11,948 nt of DNA from VBAS01 sp964508655 (GTDB lineage: Bacteria > Bacteroidota > Bacteroidia > Chitinophagales > Chitinophagaceae), in contig CAZDUO010000103.1 of NCBI GenBank assembly GCA_964508655.1, forward strand, positions 1 to 11,948, read 5' to 3'. Both the position numbers and the translations under genes were made by a program. Below the pieces are notes generated by a model. That model searched no databases. It was not told the origin of the DNA and worked only from the letters and a program-made list of their open reading frames with translations. Position 1 is the first letter of the stretch; each line of letters begins with the position of its first letter. Of this stretch, positions 1 through 6,224 are shown piece after piece.

Positions 1-43
1 CAACCGATTTGCGGCCCAGTTCGGGCATGCCCAGTTTTCGCAT
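1..43 (-). CDS. TrmH/SpoU-family RNA methyltransferase, N-terminal fragment (runs off left edge)
   Basis: Only the first 14 codons lie in the window. Read on the minus strand from the ATG at 43-41 they give MRKLGMPELGRKSV. This closely resembles the start I recall for Bacteroidota TrmH/SpoU-type RNA 2'-O-methyltransferases, which begin MRKLxMxELxRxSV/I. Those enzymes use S-adenosylmethionine to methylate a ribose in tRNA or rRNA. A perfect TAACTTTG -7 element ends 4 bases upstream of the ATG, which supports a real start with an extremely short leader. The gene follows the CotH gene on the same strand, with 41 bases between stop and start. The identification rests on 14 residues plus the promoter, so the product is probable rather than certain. 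Confidence 0.6.
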   Translation of the reverse strand, partial: MRKLGMPELGRKSV

Positions 44-47
44 GGCG

Positions 48-55
48 CAAAGTTA
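48..55 (-). promoter_or_regulatory. -7 promoter element (TAACTTTG) for the methyltransferase gene
   Basis: On the minus strand this reads TAACTTTG, an exact match to the Bacteroidota sigma-A -7 consensus TAnnTTTG. The ATG at 43 follows within 5 bases, so the transcript would be leaderless or nearly so. I see no TTG at the normal -33 distance. The nearest, TTTG in the terminator tail, is too close. Confidence 0.55.
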
Positions 56-66
56 GGCGCTGAGGC

Positions 67-102
67 AAAAGAGTAATGAAGCATTCACTGATACTTCATT
101 AC
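67..102 (-). terminator. Hairpin terminator overlapping the end of the CotH gene
   Basis: GTAATGAAG (73-81) and CTTCATTAC (94-102) form a perfect 9-bp stem around a 12-base loop. On the minus strand the stem is followed by TCTTTT (72-67). The TGA stop of the CotH gene (87-85) lies in the loop, so the last codons also form part of the hairpin. The stem is AT-rich and the T run is interrupted, so its strength is uncertain. Confidence 0.5.
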
Positions 103-1716
103 TTTCCTGTTTATCTTTTCACCTTCCTTATTGGTAAAAATAAAATAATAGATGCCCGGTTGCCAGCCTTTCATTTTTTCAAGAGAGATAAAATTGGAAA
201 CAGGTACAGCATGGATGCTTTGCGAATGAACCCGGCGTCCCATTCCATCGAAAACATTCAACAGGATCAGCTGGTTGATTTTTGTTTTCACCCGGATAAT
301 CCCATCGCCGTTGTTCGGGTTGGGATAAATATCAGCCTTCATGGTGCCTTCGACTTCCACCGGCCAATCTTCGCAGGCGCCTGTGTTTGGCAGGTTATTA
401 TCTATCCAGTACACCCGGTTAGTTAGCCATTCCTTCAGCAAACTGATTTCTCCATCATAAGTGGTTGCTATCGGTTGCGGGTTGGGCCACACATATTGAC
501 CCAGCACCGGCCAGCGCTGAAAATGCCGCTGCCTTGCTTCGGCAGTAAGTGTTACAATGGAATCAATAAGGAAATTTATTTGCGTTAAACTGAGGGTGGT
601 TTGCCGCACCTGTTTCCACCGGCAGCGCAAATCGCTTGTGAATGCCGTATCAGTCATCAACTTCTCCCACCAGAAAGGAATCAGCCCGGCGCCATCGCCG
701 GGGCAGGCATAATTAAAAAGATAAGCCCAGCCATTTGTATTGCTGCCCTCGCAATAGTTGGCATTGCGAAAAGCAAGATCATAATCCCACACCGGCCCGG
801 CAACAATTTTCGGGTTGCGGCTGTTGCGGTCTTTATAAAAATAAGAGCTGAGGCGATAGCCATCCACATTGCGGCTTACTTCGTTCACAATAAAATAATC
901 AATAAAGGAAGCGAGGTCGGCAAATTTTCTTACACCAATCGATTTATCCTGGTGGTCCCTGCCTGCAAGTGCATACTCAAAACTGTCTATATAGCTTTTT
1001 ATATAATCCTTCTGTGCCTGCACAATGTTTTCCAGCTTGGGATACACATAGCTGAACTGTCTTTTGTTACCATTGGTTGAGTTGGGCGAAACAAAAGAAG
1101 AATACCATCCGTTGGCATCTTTATCCAGGCTGAAAATATATCCGCCGGTCACGGCATCGCCGCTCACATCTGTAGCGGCCATTTTTGCAATATTCACCCG
1201 GCCGCTGCCTCGCTTTATTCTTTCCATGAAAACATATATGCCTTTGTAATCGCCGTTGATGACCAGCTCCACAAAACGGCAGTGCGCTGCCCAGCGGCCC
1301 AGTTCGCTTGAAAAAGTGTAAGCAAGAAAATTCCTCATCAGGGTTTTATCGGTATAAGGTGCATATAGCACCCAGTCGCTTTCTTTAGGCAGGCCGAAAA
1401 GTGATTTATCAACCGAATTGCCCGAAGCATCCCAAAGCTCAATGCTGTACGACTTCATCGGAAACATCTGCGACGAATGCCCCCGGATTTCTATCCCCAC
1501 TTTGCCGCTGTAATGATTATACGGATCGGTAACATTGTTTCTTGCACCGGGGCCATTATACACAATCCCCATATCGGCCATAATCTTGGGTTCGTCCATA
1601 ATAGTTTGCCCGTTGGTATTGATGATAATAATGGGCAGGTTGGATGAAGTAAGCGTTTGCCCATGCAAAAAGTTTTGCACCAGCAGAAAAAAGAATAAAG
1701 CTGTTTTTAGTCGCAT
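85..1716 (-). CDS. Secreted CotH-kinase-family protein with T9SS C-terminal sorting domain
   Basis: A 543-residue protein. It starts with a signal peptide (residues 1-20, a basic MRLK start, an FFFLL core and a likely cut near HGQ). The CotH domain spans roughly 27-440. It shows IRGHSS at 77-82 with K88, the LMRNFLA stretch at 126-132, E150 and E165 in the FVELVINGDYKGIYVFMER region, NVDGY with D285, and VWDYD with D311 and D313. In characterised CotH kinases two aspartates of this kind, about 23 residues apart, bind Mg2+ and support catalysis; matching them to D285 and D311 is my inference. YPNP at 464-467 opens a T9SS type A sorting domain of about 80 residues ending in a basic KVMKYQ tail. 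The protein is therefore probably exported by T9SS and released or anchored at the cell surface. CotH phosphorylates spore-coat proteins in Bacillus; the substrate here is unknown. The gene follows the 177-residue exported protein gene by 81 bases on the same strand. Confidence 0.9.
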   Translation of the reverse strand: MRLKTALFFFLLVQNFLHGQTLTSSNLPIIIINTNGQTIMDEPKIMADMGIVYNGPGARNNVTDPYNHYSGKVGIEIRGHSSQMFPMKSYSIELWDASGNSVDKSLFGLPKESDWVLYAPYTDKTLMRNFLAYTFSSELGRWAAHCRFVELVINGDYKGIYVFMERIKRGSGRVNIAKMAATDVSGDAVTGGYIFSLDKDANGWYSSFVSPNSTNGNKRQFSYVYPKLENIVQAQKDYIKSYIDSFEYALAGRDHQDKSIGVRKFADLASFIDYFIVNEVSRNVDGYRLSSYFYKDRNSRNPKIVAGPVWDYDLAFRNANYCEGSNTNGWAYLFNYACPGDGAGLIPFWWEKLMTDTAFTSDLRCRWKQVRQTTLSLTQINFLIDSIVTLTAEARQRHFQRWPVLGQYVWPNPQPIATTYDGEISLLKEWLTNRVYWIDNNLPNTGACEDWPVEVEGTMKADIYPNPNNGDGIIRVKTKINQLILLNVFDGMGRRVHSQSIHAVPVSNFISLEKMKGWQPGIYYFIFTNKEGEKINRKVMKYQ

Positions 1717-1733
1717 GAAGCAGTATTGGTTTG

Positions 1734-1741
1734 TAAATTTA
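1734..1741 (-). promoter_or_regulatory. Possible -7 element upstream of the CotH gene
   Basis: TAAATTTA on the minus strand matches TAnnTTTG at all but the last base and lies 17 bases before the ATG. Just upstream, TTTAAT (1752-1757) and ATTAAA (1760-1765) form an inverted repeat with a 2-base centre that could be an operator. No -33 TTG is evident. The AT-rich setting makes chance matches likely. Confidence 0.25.
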
Positions 1742-1797
1742 CCTGAATCTGTTTAATGAATTAAATGAGATTGATCAGGTTGGTATTTTCCCGAAGA

Positions 1798-2331
1798 TTA
1801 ATCCTGCACCTGCCGGCAGGGACAATAGGCCGACAACTTTTGCCTGAGCAAAACATAAAAAGCGTTATTGTGCTGCACAATAATTTTCCGGGTTGCAAAC
1901 AAATTGGAAACCTGTGGGGCCAGCAATGCTCCGGTTAATCCGAAAAGCAGGCCGCTGCCAATGCCCGTAACTACGCCTGCCAATGCAGCCGGTTCGCCAG
2001 TACGACCGGCGGAAACTGCTATGCCGGTAATAACACCGCCGGTAATGCCGGCTGCAAAAAATCCCACCAGTCTTTTGCCGGGCTCGCCGTGCAATGGCCT
2101 GAGTTTTATTTTATCCATATCACGGAATAAAAATTCATCCGTTTCTTTACCCCGTACAGCAATGATTACGCTGCTGTCGGTAACGTTTTTTAAAACACCT
2201 TTAAACTTAAACCCGTTGCAGGTAATTACGGCCTGCCATTGTTCTTTCGGAAGGCTGGCTGAAAATGAGTTCCCTGCAAAAATGAAAACGGTAAGCAGGG
2301 CAATGATTGCTTTCCTGTTGCTATTGTGCAT
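1798..2331 (-). CDS. Exported protein with glycine-rich membrane hairpin, unknown function
   Basis: I set the start at the ATG at 2331, giving 177 residues, because it places a good signal peptide at the N-terminus (basic MHNSNRK, a hydrophobic IIALLTVFIFAG core, a likely cut after SFSA near residue 25). A longer frame begins at 2394, but its extra 21 residues would bury that signal. Residues 33-80 look like a small beta-rich module (VITCNGFKFKGVL, DSSVIIAVRG, FRDMDKIKLRP). Similar modules occur in many exported Bacteroidota proteins just before a glycine-zipper segment. Residues 87-138 contain two glycine-spaced hydrophobic stretches (GFFAAGITGGVITGIAV and LAGVVTGIGSGLLFGLTGALL) separated by SAGRTGEP, which fits a membrane hairpin. 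The C-terminus is polar with cysteines at 170 and 172. Divergent from mutS and upstream of the CotH gene on the same strand. I assign no function. Confidence 0.65.
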   Translation of the reverse strand: MHNSNRKAIIALLTVFIFAGNSFSASLPKEQWQAVITCNGFKFKGVLKNVTDSSVIIAVRGKETDEFLFRDMDKIKLRPLHGEPGKRLVGFFAAGITGGVITGIAVSAGRTGEPAALAGVVTGIGSGLLFGLTGALLAPQVSNLFATRKIIVQHNNAFYVLLRQKLSAYCPCRQVQD

Positions 2332-2464
2332 AATGAATGTTTTATCCGTAATTTGAAAATGTAAGATAATCCAGGGCAGAATATCTTTCATCAAAAATTA
2401 CTTTTCAAACTGCTTTGCTGCATCATTGTTAATTTCTAAATCCTGCTGCAAGAGGTAAAGCTTT

Positions 2465-2472
2465 TATATTTG
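2465..2472 (+). promoter_or_regulatory. -7 promoter element (TATATTTG) for mutS
   Basis: TATATTTG is an exact TAnnTTTG match 36 bases before the chosen mutS ATG at 2509, implying a leader of about 30 bases. It argues against the upstream TTG codon at 2470 as start, since that codon falls inside the element. No TTG stands at the usual -33 spacing. Confidence 0.55.
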
Positions 2473-2508
2473 CTGTTCCTGGTTTGTATATTGAAAAGAA
2501 AGCAGCGT

Positions 2509-5175
2509 ATGGGTAAATCCACCACATCTGAAACACCGCTGATGCGGCAGCACCGGGCTATCAAACAAAAGTACCCCGATGCCGTGTTGCTTTTCCGTGT
2601 AGGTGATTTCTATGAAACCTTTGGCCAGGATGCCATCATCGCTTCGCAGGTGCTGGGCATCACGCTGACAAAAAGAAACAATGGCGCAGCTGCTTCTTCC
2701 GACCTTGCCGGTTTTCCTCATCATGCCCTCGATACCTATTTGCATAAACTGGTAAAAGCGGGTTACCGGGTGGCCATCTGCGACCAACTGGAAGATCCCA
2801 AACAGGTCCCGCCAGGAGGCGGGAGAATTGTAAAAAGAGGCGTGACTGAAATGGTGACGCCCGGCACGGCGGTAAACGAGAAGCTGCTGGAACATCACAG
2901 CAATAATTTCCTGGGCGGAATTCATTTTACTGAAAAAGATGAATACGGTCTTGCCTTTCTCGACATCAGCACCGGTGAATTTTTTATTGCCGAAGGCGAC
3001 CGGGAGTATGCCGATAAACTGCTGCAAGGCTTCAAACCGGCCGAAGTGATTTTTCAGCGCCACTTGCAGAAAAAATTCAAAGAATTTTTTGGGGCAAAGT
3101 TTTACAGCTATACACTCGATGAATGGATTTTCAGCGAAACGTATGCGGAAGAAACCCTGCTGAAGCATTTTCAAACCCTCTCACTGAAAGGTTTCGGTGT
3201 GGATGATTTACGGAAAGGAATTACCGCAGCCGGGGCCTTGCTGCATTACCTGAAAGAAACCGAGCATCCCAATCTGCAGCATATCACCGCCATGCAGCGC
3301 ATCAACCGGGATGATTTTTTGTGGATGGACCGCTTTACCATCCGTAATCTTGAACTGGTAAACAAAAATTCGGATGCCGGCCATACGCTGCTTGATGTAT
3401 TGGACCATACTGTTTCTCCCATGGGCGCAAGACTGCTGCGGCGCTGGATAGTTTTTCCATTAAAAGACATTCAGAAAATAAACGAACGTCTCGGGCTGGT
3501 GGAGTTTTTTATACTGCACAGCGACCTGCGCAATAAAATAACCCATGCCATCAAGCTCTGCGGCGATATGGAAAGGCTGGTTTCAAAAATTCCGCTGAAA
3601 AAAATAAACCCGAGAGAACTGCTGCAACTTAGCCGTGGGCTGCGGCAGGTGCAGGAAATAAAACTGCTGTGCATGGCAGCGGGCAATGAATACCTGAAAC
3701 GGCTGGGCGATGCACTGAACCCCTGCAGCTATATTGCCGATAAAATTTTTAAAGAAATTGTTGACAATCCCCCGGCACTCGCCACCAAAGGCGGAATGAT
3801 CAACAGTGGAGTAAACCATGAGCTTGACGAACTGCGTCATATTGCCCACAGCGGAAAATCGTATTTGACCCAACTACAGCAAAAAGAAGCGGAAGCCACC
3901 GGCATTTCATCACTTAAAATCGGTTTCAATAATATCTTCGGCTATTACCTGGAAGTGACACATGCCCACAAAAACAAGGTACCGGCCGGATGGATGCGCA
4001 AGCAAACCCTCATCAATGCCGAACGCTATGTGACTCCTGAGCTGAAAGAATACGAGGAAAAAATTACCGGCGCCGAAGAAAAGATTCTGAAAATAGAACT
4101 GGAAGTATATGAAGCGCTGCTCAACGAGCTGATGGATTACCTGGCGCCGGTGCAAACCAACGGTCATGTGCTTGCCGTGCTGGATTGCCTCAGTTGTTTT
4201 GCATACAATGCGCTGCAATACCAGTACAAAAAACCAACCCTGCACGAAGGCGATGCGCTGCTGATAAAAAGCGGCCGCCACCCTGTGATAGAAAGAAATT
4301 TACCCGTGGGCGAAAGTTATATCAGCAATGATCTTGAACTGAACAGCGGCGAACAACAGATCATCATTCTTACCGGCCCCAATATGAGCGGTAAATCGGC
4401 GCTGCTCAGGCAAACCGCCCTTATTACCCTGATGGCGCATATGGGCAGCTTTGTGCCGGCCGATGAAGCCCTGGTTTCTCTTACCGATAAAATCTTTACC
4501 CGTGTAGGCGCTTCTGACAACCTGAGCGGCGGTGAAAGCACTTTTATGGTGGAGATGAATGAAACTGCCAGCATCATTAACAATGTTTCAGCCGGCAGCC
4601 TCATCTTGCTGGATGAAATCGGCCGCGGCACTTCCACCTACGATGGCATTTCCATTGCCTGGAGCATTGCCGAGCACCTGCATAATTCACCGCACAAACC
4701 CAAAACACTTTTTGCCACGCACTATCATGAACTGAATGAACTGGAAGATAATTTTCCCCGGATAAAGAATTATCACATCACCAATAAAGAGGCGGCAAAT
4801 AAAATTATTTTTTTAAGAAAACTGGCCCGCGGCGGCAGCACACACAGCTTCGGCATTCATGTGGCAAAAATGGCCGGTATGCCGCCTTCACTGATTGAGC
4901 GGGCCAACGAGATTTTGAAACAACTGGAGAGTAAGCATGTGGGGGAAGAACCCGGTAGCCAGAAGCCGGAATTCAGAAGAGGGGAAAAAGATTGGGATAG
5001 TTTAAGCAGGAAAGTCAAAAGTATTGCGCATCAACAGATGCAGCTTTCCATTTTCGATGCGCACAGTGAGGCTTTTGATGAAATAAGAAAACTGCTGGCC
5101 GATATTGATATCAACCGCCTTACCCCGGTGGAAGCACTATTGAAACTGCAGGAAATTAAAAACAGGCTTAAATAG
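2509..5175 (+). CDS. mutS: DNA mismatch repair protein MutS
   Basis: An 888-residue protein, close to the usual MutS1 length. It binds base mismatches and small loops after replication and, with ATP, recruits MutL. The start ATG at 2509 gives MGKSTTSETPLMRQH, a normal beginning; the in-frame TTG at 2470 lies within the promoter. The mismatch-reading Phe-x-Glu motif is F34-Y35-E36 (DFYETF), matching E. coli F36/E38. The clamp region is recognisable around 477-490 (FGYYLEVTHAHKNK). The ABC-type ATPase shows Walker A GPNMSGKS at 623-630, the signature STFMVEMNETA from S677, Walker B with D702-E703, and the THYHEL switch with H738. Near the C-terminus QLSIF (845-849) fits a beta-clamp-binding motif, and LTPVEALLKLQEIKNRL is the usual C-terminal helix of MutS. 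All key residues are intact. No mutL is present in the window. Confidence 0.98.
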   Translation: MGKSTTSETPLMRQHRAIKQKYPDAVLLFRVGDFYETFGQDAIIASQVLGITLTKRNNGAAASSDLAGFPHHALDTYLHKLVKAGYRVAICDQLEDPKQVPPGGGRIVKRGVTEMVTPGTAVNEKLLEHHSNNFLGGIHFTEKDEYGLAFLDISTGEFFIAEGDREYADKLLQGFKPAEVIFQRHLQKKFKEFFGAKFYSYTLDEWIFSETYAEETLLKHFQTLSLKGFGVDDLRKGITAAGALLHYLKETEHPNLQHITAMQRINRDDFLWMDRFTIRNLELVNKNSDAGHTLLDVLDHTVSPMGARLLRRWIVFPLKDIQKINERLGLVEFFILHSDLRNKITHAIKLCGDMERLVSKIPLKKINPRELLQLSRGLRQVQEIKLLCMAAGNEYLKRLGDALNPCSYIADKIFKEIVDNPPALATKGGMINSGVNHELDELRHIAHSGKSYLTQLQQKEAEATGISSLKIGFNNIFGYYLEVTHAHKNKVPAGWMRKQTLINAERYVTPELKEYEEKITGAEEKILKIELEVYEALLNELMDYLAPVQTNGHVLAVLDCLSCFAYNALQYQYKKPTLHEGDALLIKSGRHPVIERNLPVGESYISNDLELNSGEQQIIILTGPNMSGKSALLRQTALITLMAHMGSFVPADEALVSLTDKIFTRVGASDNLSGGESTFMVEMNETASIINNVSAGSLILLDEIGRGTSTYDGISIAWSIAEHLHNSPHKPKTLFATHYHELNELEDNFPRIKNYHITNKEAANKIIFLRKLARGGSTHSFGIHVAKMAGMPPSLIERANEILKQLESKHVGEEPGSQKPEFRRGEKDWDSLSRKVKSIAHQQMQLSIFDAHSEAFDEIRKLLADIDINRLTPVEALLKLQEIKNRLK

Positions 5176-5226
5176 CAGTTTTCCACATGCCGGGCAAGAT
5201 TTGTCCAAAACTGCAGCAGGCTTTTT
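5175..5226 (+). terminator. Possible weak terminator after mutS
   Basis: GCAGTTTT (5175-5182) and AAAACTGC (5207-5214) form an 8-bp stem starting at the mutS stop. The 24-base loop holds a nested TGCC/GGCA mini-stem. A run of five T follows only after 7 more bases (5222-5226). The spacing is poor for an intrinsic terminator, so some read-through into the lipoprotein gene is possible. Confidence 0.35.
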
Positions 5227-5253
5227 GCCAATACCAAAATCTTCTTATTTTTA
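5224..5253 (+). promoter_or_regulatory. Putative -33/-7 promoter for the CHRD lipoprotein gene
   Basis: TTTG at 5224-5227 and TATTTTTA at 5246-5253 are separated by 18 bases, close to the Bacteroidota -33 TTTG / -7 TAnnTTTG arrangement. The -7 has one mismatch at its last base. The start codon at 5270 follows 16 bases later. This is the only place in the window where both elements stand near their expected spacing. Confidence 0.45.
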
Positions 5254-5269
5254 TAACAAATACTACGGT

Positions 5270-5740
5270 ATGAAATTCAGAAAACTAACTGCTTTATCTT
5301 TTTTTGCTGCATTATTCATTTTCCCGGCCTGCGATGCCGATGATATTTTCAATGAAAATTTATACCTCGGCAATTCTTTGCCTATGAGCGGGGCGCAGGA
5401 AGTACCGGCTGTTGCCACCAGCGCCACCGGCACCATCAATGCCAGCTACAATAAGCTTTCAAGAATACTGACCTACTCAGTTGCATTCAGCGGCCTGTCA
5501 GGAAATGCGGCTGCAGCCCATATTCATGGCACAGCTGAAGCCGGTTATAATGCCAACGTATTACAGGGATTCTCCGGATTCCCGGCCGCCACTTCCGGCA
5601 GCTATTCCGGTACCCTGTATTTTGATGGTGTTAAACTGCTTGAAGAACACCTGCTTGCCGGCCGGTATTATATAAATATTCATACCCCTGCAAGACCGGG
5701 CGGAGAAATAAGAGGCCAGCTGATTCTTACAAGGCAATAA
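5270..5740 (+). CDS. CHRD-domain lipoprotein
   Basis: 156 residues from the ATG at 5270. I chose this over the frame-opening ATG at 5201 because it begins directly with a lipoprotein signal peptide: MKFRK, the hydrophobic LTALSFFAALFIF, then PAC with Cys21 as the likely lipidated residue. The acidic stretch after the cysteine (CDADD) resembles the lipoprotein export signals that send Bacteroidota lipoproteins to the cell surface; that is inference. Residues 36-152 form a CHRD domain, the beta-sandwich unit first described in chordin: LPMSGAQEVPAV at the start, AHIHGTA at 83-89, and NIHTPARPGGEIRGQL at 136-151. CHRD proteins in bacteria have no well-established function. The gene ends at a strong terminator and probably forms its own unit downstream of mutS. 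Confidence 0.87.
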   Translation: MKFRKLTALSFFAALFIFPACDADDIFNENLYLGNSLPMSGAQEVPAVATSATGTINASYNKLSRILTYSVAFSGLSGNAAAAHIHGTAEAGYNANVLQGFSGFPAATSGSYSGTLYFDGVKLLEEHLLAGRYYINIHTPARPGGEIRGQLILTRQ

Positions 5741-5756
5741 AAAAGAGAGTGAAGAT

Positions 5757-5780
5757 AAAAGCCCCGAACAGGGGCCTTTT
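5757..5780. terminator. Bidirectional terminator between CHRD and SET genes
   Basis: GCCCC (5761-5765) pairs with GGGGC (5771-5775) around the loop GAACA. The stem is flanked by AAAA on the left and, after one unpaired C, by TTTT on the right, so either strand yields a GC stem followed by a U run. It lies 16 bases after the CHRD stop, and its right edge overlaps the stop codon of the convergent SET gene (5779-5781), so one element serves both genes. Confidence 0.8.
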
Positions 5781-6162
5781 ATTTTACATCAAACCAAATC
5801 GGTTTGTTGTCATTCCAGTCACCATTATAATTTATAAAAAGCTCTTCGCCGGCTTCCACCGGTCGGATGGTTTTTACCAGGATCTTGTTGTTTTCAAAAT
5901 CCATCTCGTATTCACAATTAGCAGTGTAAGAATGATTGTACACAGCCACATAACCTAAGGCCATGCAACACTTATCTTTTTGATGGCCCCACTCAAAAAT
6001 GTAATCGTGCAGCAGTGTGCGGTCGAGCAACTTTCTTTCTTCGGCGCTCATTACAATCACAGGTGATATTTCAATTATTGTTGCGGCCGCTATTCTTTCC
6101 CGTGTATAAATACCCCGGCCTCTTTCCGTGCTGTGGCCGATATACAAAGCTGGTTGGATCAT
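5779..6162 (-). CDS. Small stand-alone SET-domain protein (putative lysine methyltransferase)
   Basis: 127 residues from the ATG at 6162. A TTG at 6180 in the same frame lies upstream of the promoter element at 6169-6176 and is unlikely to be used. Nearly the whole protein is a minimal SET domain. Residues 14-19 (RGRGIY) form the N-terminal SAM-contact motif, Y75-N76-H77-S78 with N82 matches the NHSxxPN motif (Ala replaces the usual Pro), and 105-112 (GEELFINY) matches the conserved GEExxxxY motif with its catalytic-type tyrosine. There is no pre-SET region or signal peptide, so the protein is probably cytoplasmic. SET enzymes transfer methyl groups from SAM to lysine; the bacterial substrate cannot be read from sequence. 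A short WNDNKPIWFDVK tail replaces the Cys-rich post-SET. It is convergent with the CHRD gene and tightly divergent from mgtE. Confidence 0.87.
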   Translation of the reverse strand: MIQPALYIGHSTERGRGIYTRERIAAATIIEISPVIVMSAEERKLLDRTLLHDYIFEWGHQKDKCCMALGYVAVYNHSYTANCEYEMDFENNKILVKTIRPVEAGEELFINYNGDWNDNKPIWFDVK

Positions 6163-6168
6163 CAATAA

Positions 6169-6176
6169 CAAAAATA
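6169..6176 (-). promoter_or_regulatory. -7 promoter element (TATTTTTG) for the SET gene
   Basis: The minus strand reads TATTTTTG, an exact TAnnTTTG match ending 6 bases before the ATG at 6162. Initiation about 6-7 bases downstream would give a transcript starting at or next to the start codon. No clear -33 TTG was found. Confidence 0.5.
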
Positions 6177-6202
6177 TCAAACTCCTTTTGCCTTCATAAG
6201 CT

Positions 6203-6210
6203 TAATTTTG
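6203..6210 (+). promoter_or_regulatory. -7 promoter element (TAATTTTG) for mgtE
   Basis: TAATTTTG is an exact TAnnTTTG match 14 bases before the mgtE ATG at 6225. The leader would be only about 8 bases, leaving no room for a Mg2+-sensing riboswitch. It sits 26 bases from the oppositely directed -7 element of the SET gene, so the two promoters share upstream DNA. Confidence 0.55.
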
Positions 6211-6224
6211 CGGCCCGAAATGTT

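Noticed and set aside
601..1080. Plus-strand open frame of 159 codons inside the CotH gene
   Set aside because: The minus strand encodes a full CotH domain with its expected motifs here, so the plus frame is a shadow.
1809..1820. Perfect palindrome CCTGCCGGCAGG
   Set aside because: It lies within the last codons of the 177-residue protein gene and has no T run after it on either strand. A GC-rich palindrome of this length can arise by chance in coding sequence.
2401..2508. Promoter for the 177-residue exported protein gene in the divergent gap with mutS
   Set aside because: Only one-mismatch -7-like sequences are present on the minus strand, in AT-rich DNA, and none has a -33 partner. I could not choose one.
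2464..3174. Minus-strand open frame of 236 codons at the mutS start
   Set aside because: It is antisense to the conserved N-terminal mismatch-reading domain of MutS, and its translation resembles no family I know.
6015..6224. 70-codon N-terminal extension of mgtE
   Set aside because: It overlaps the SET gene on the other strand, crosses the mgtE -7 element and adds residues not found in MgtE. The ATG at 6225 gives the standard start and length.
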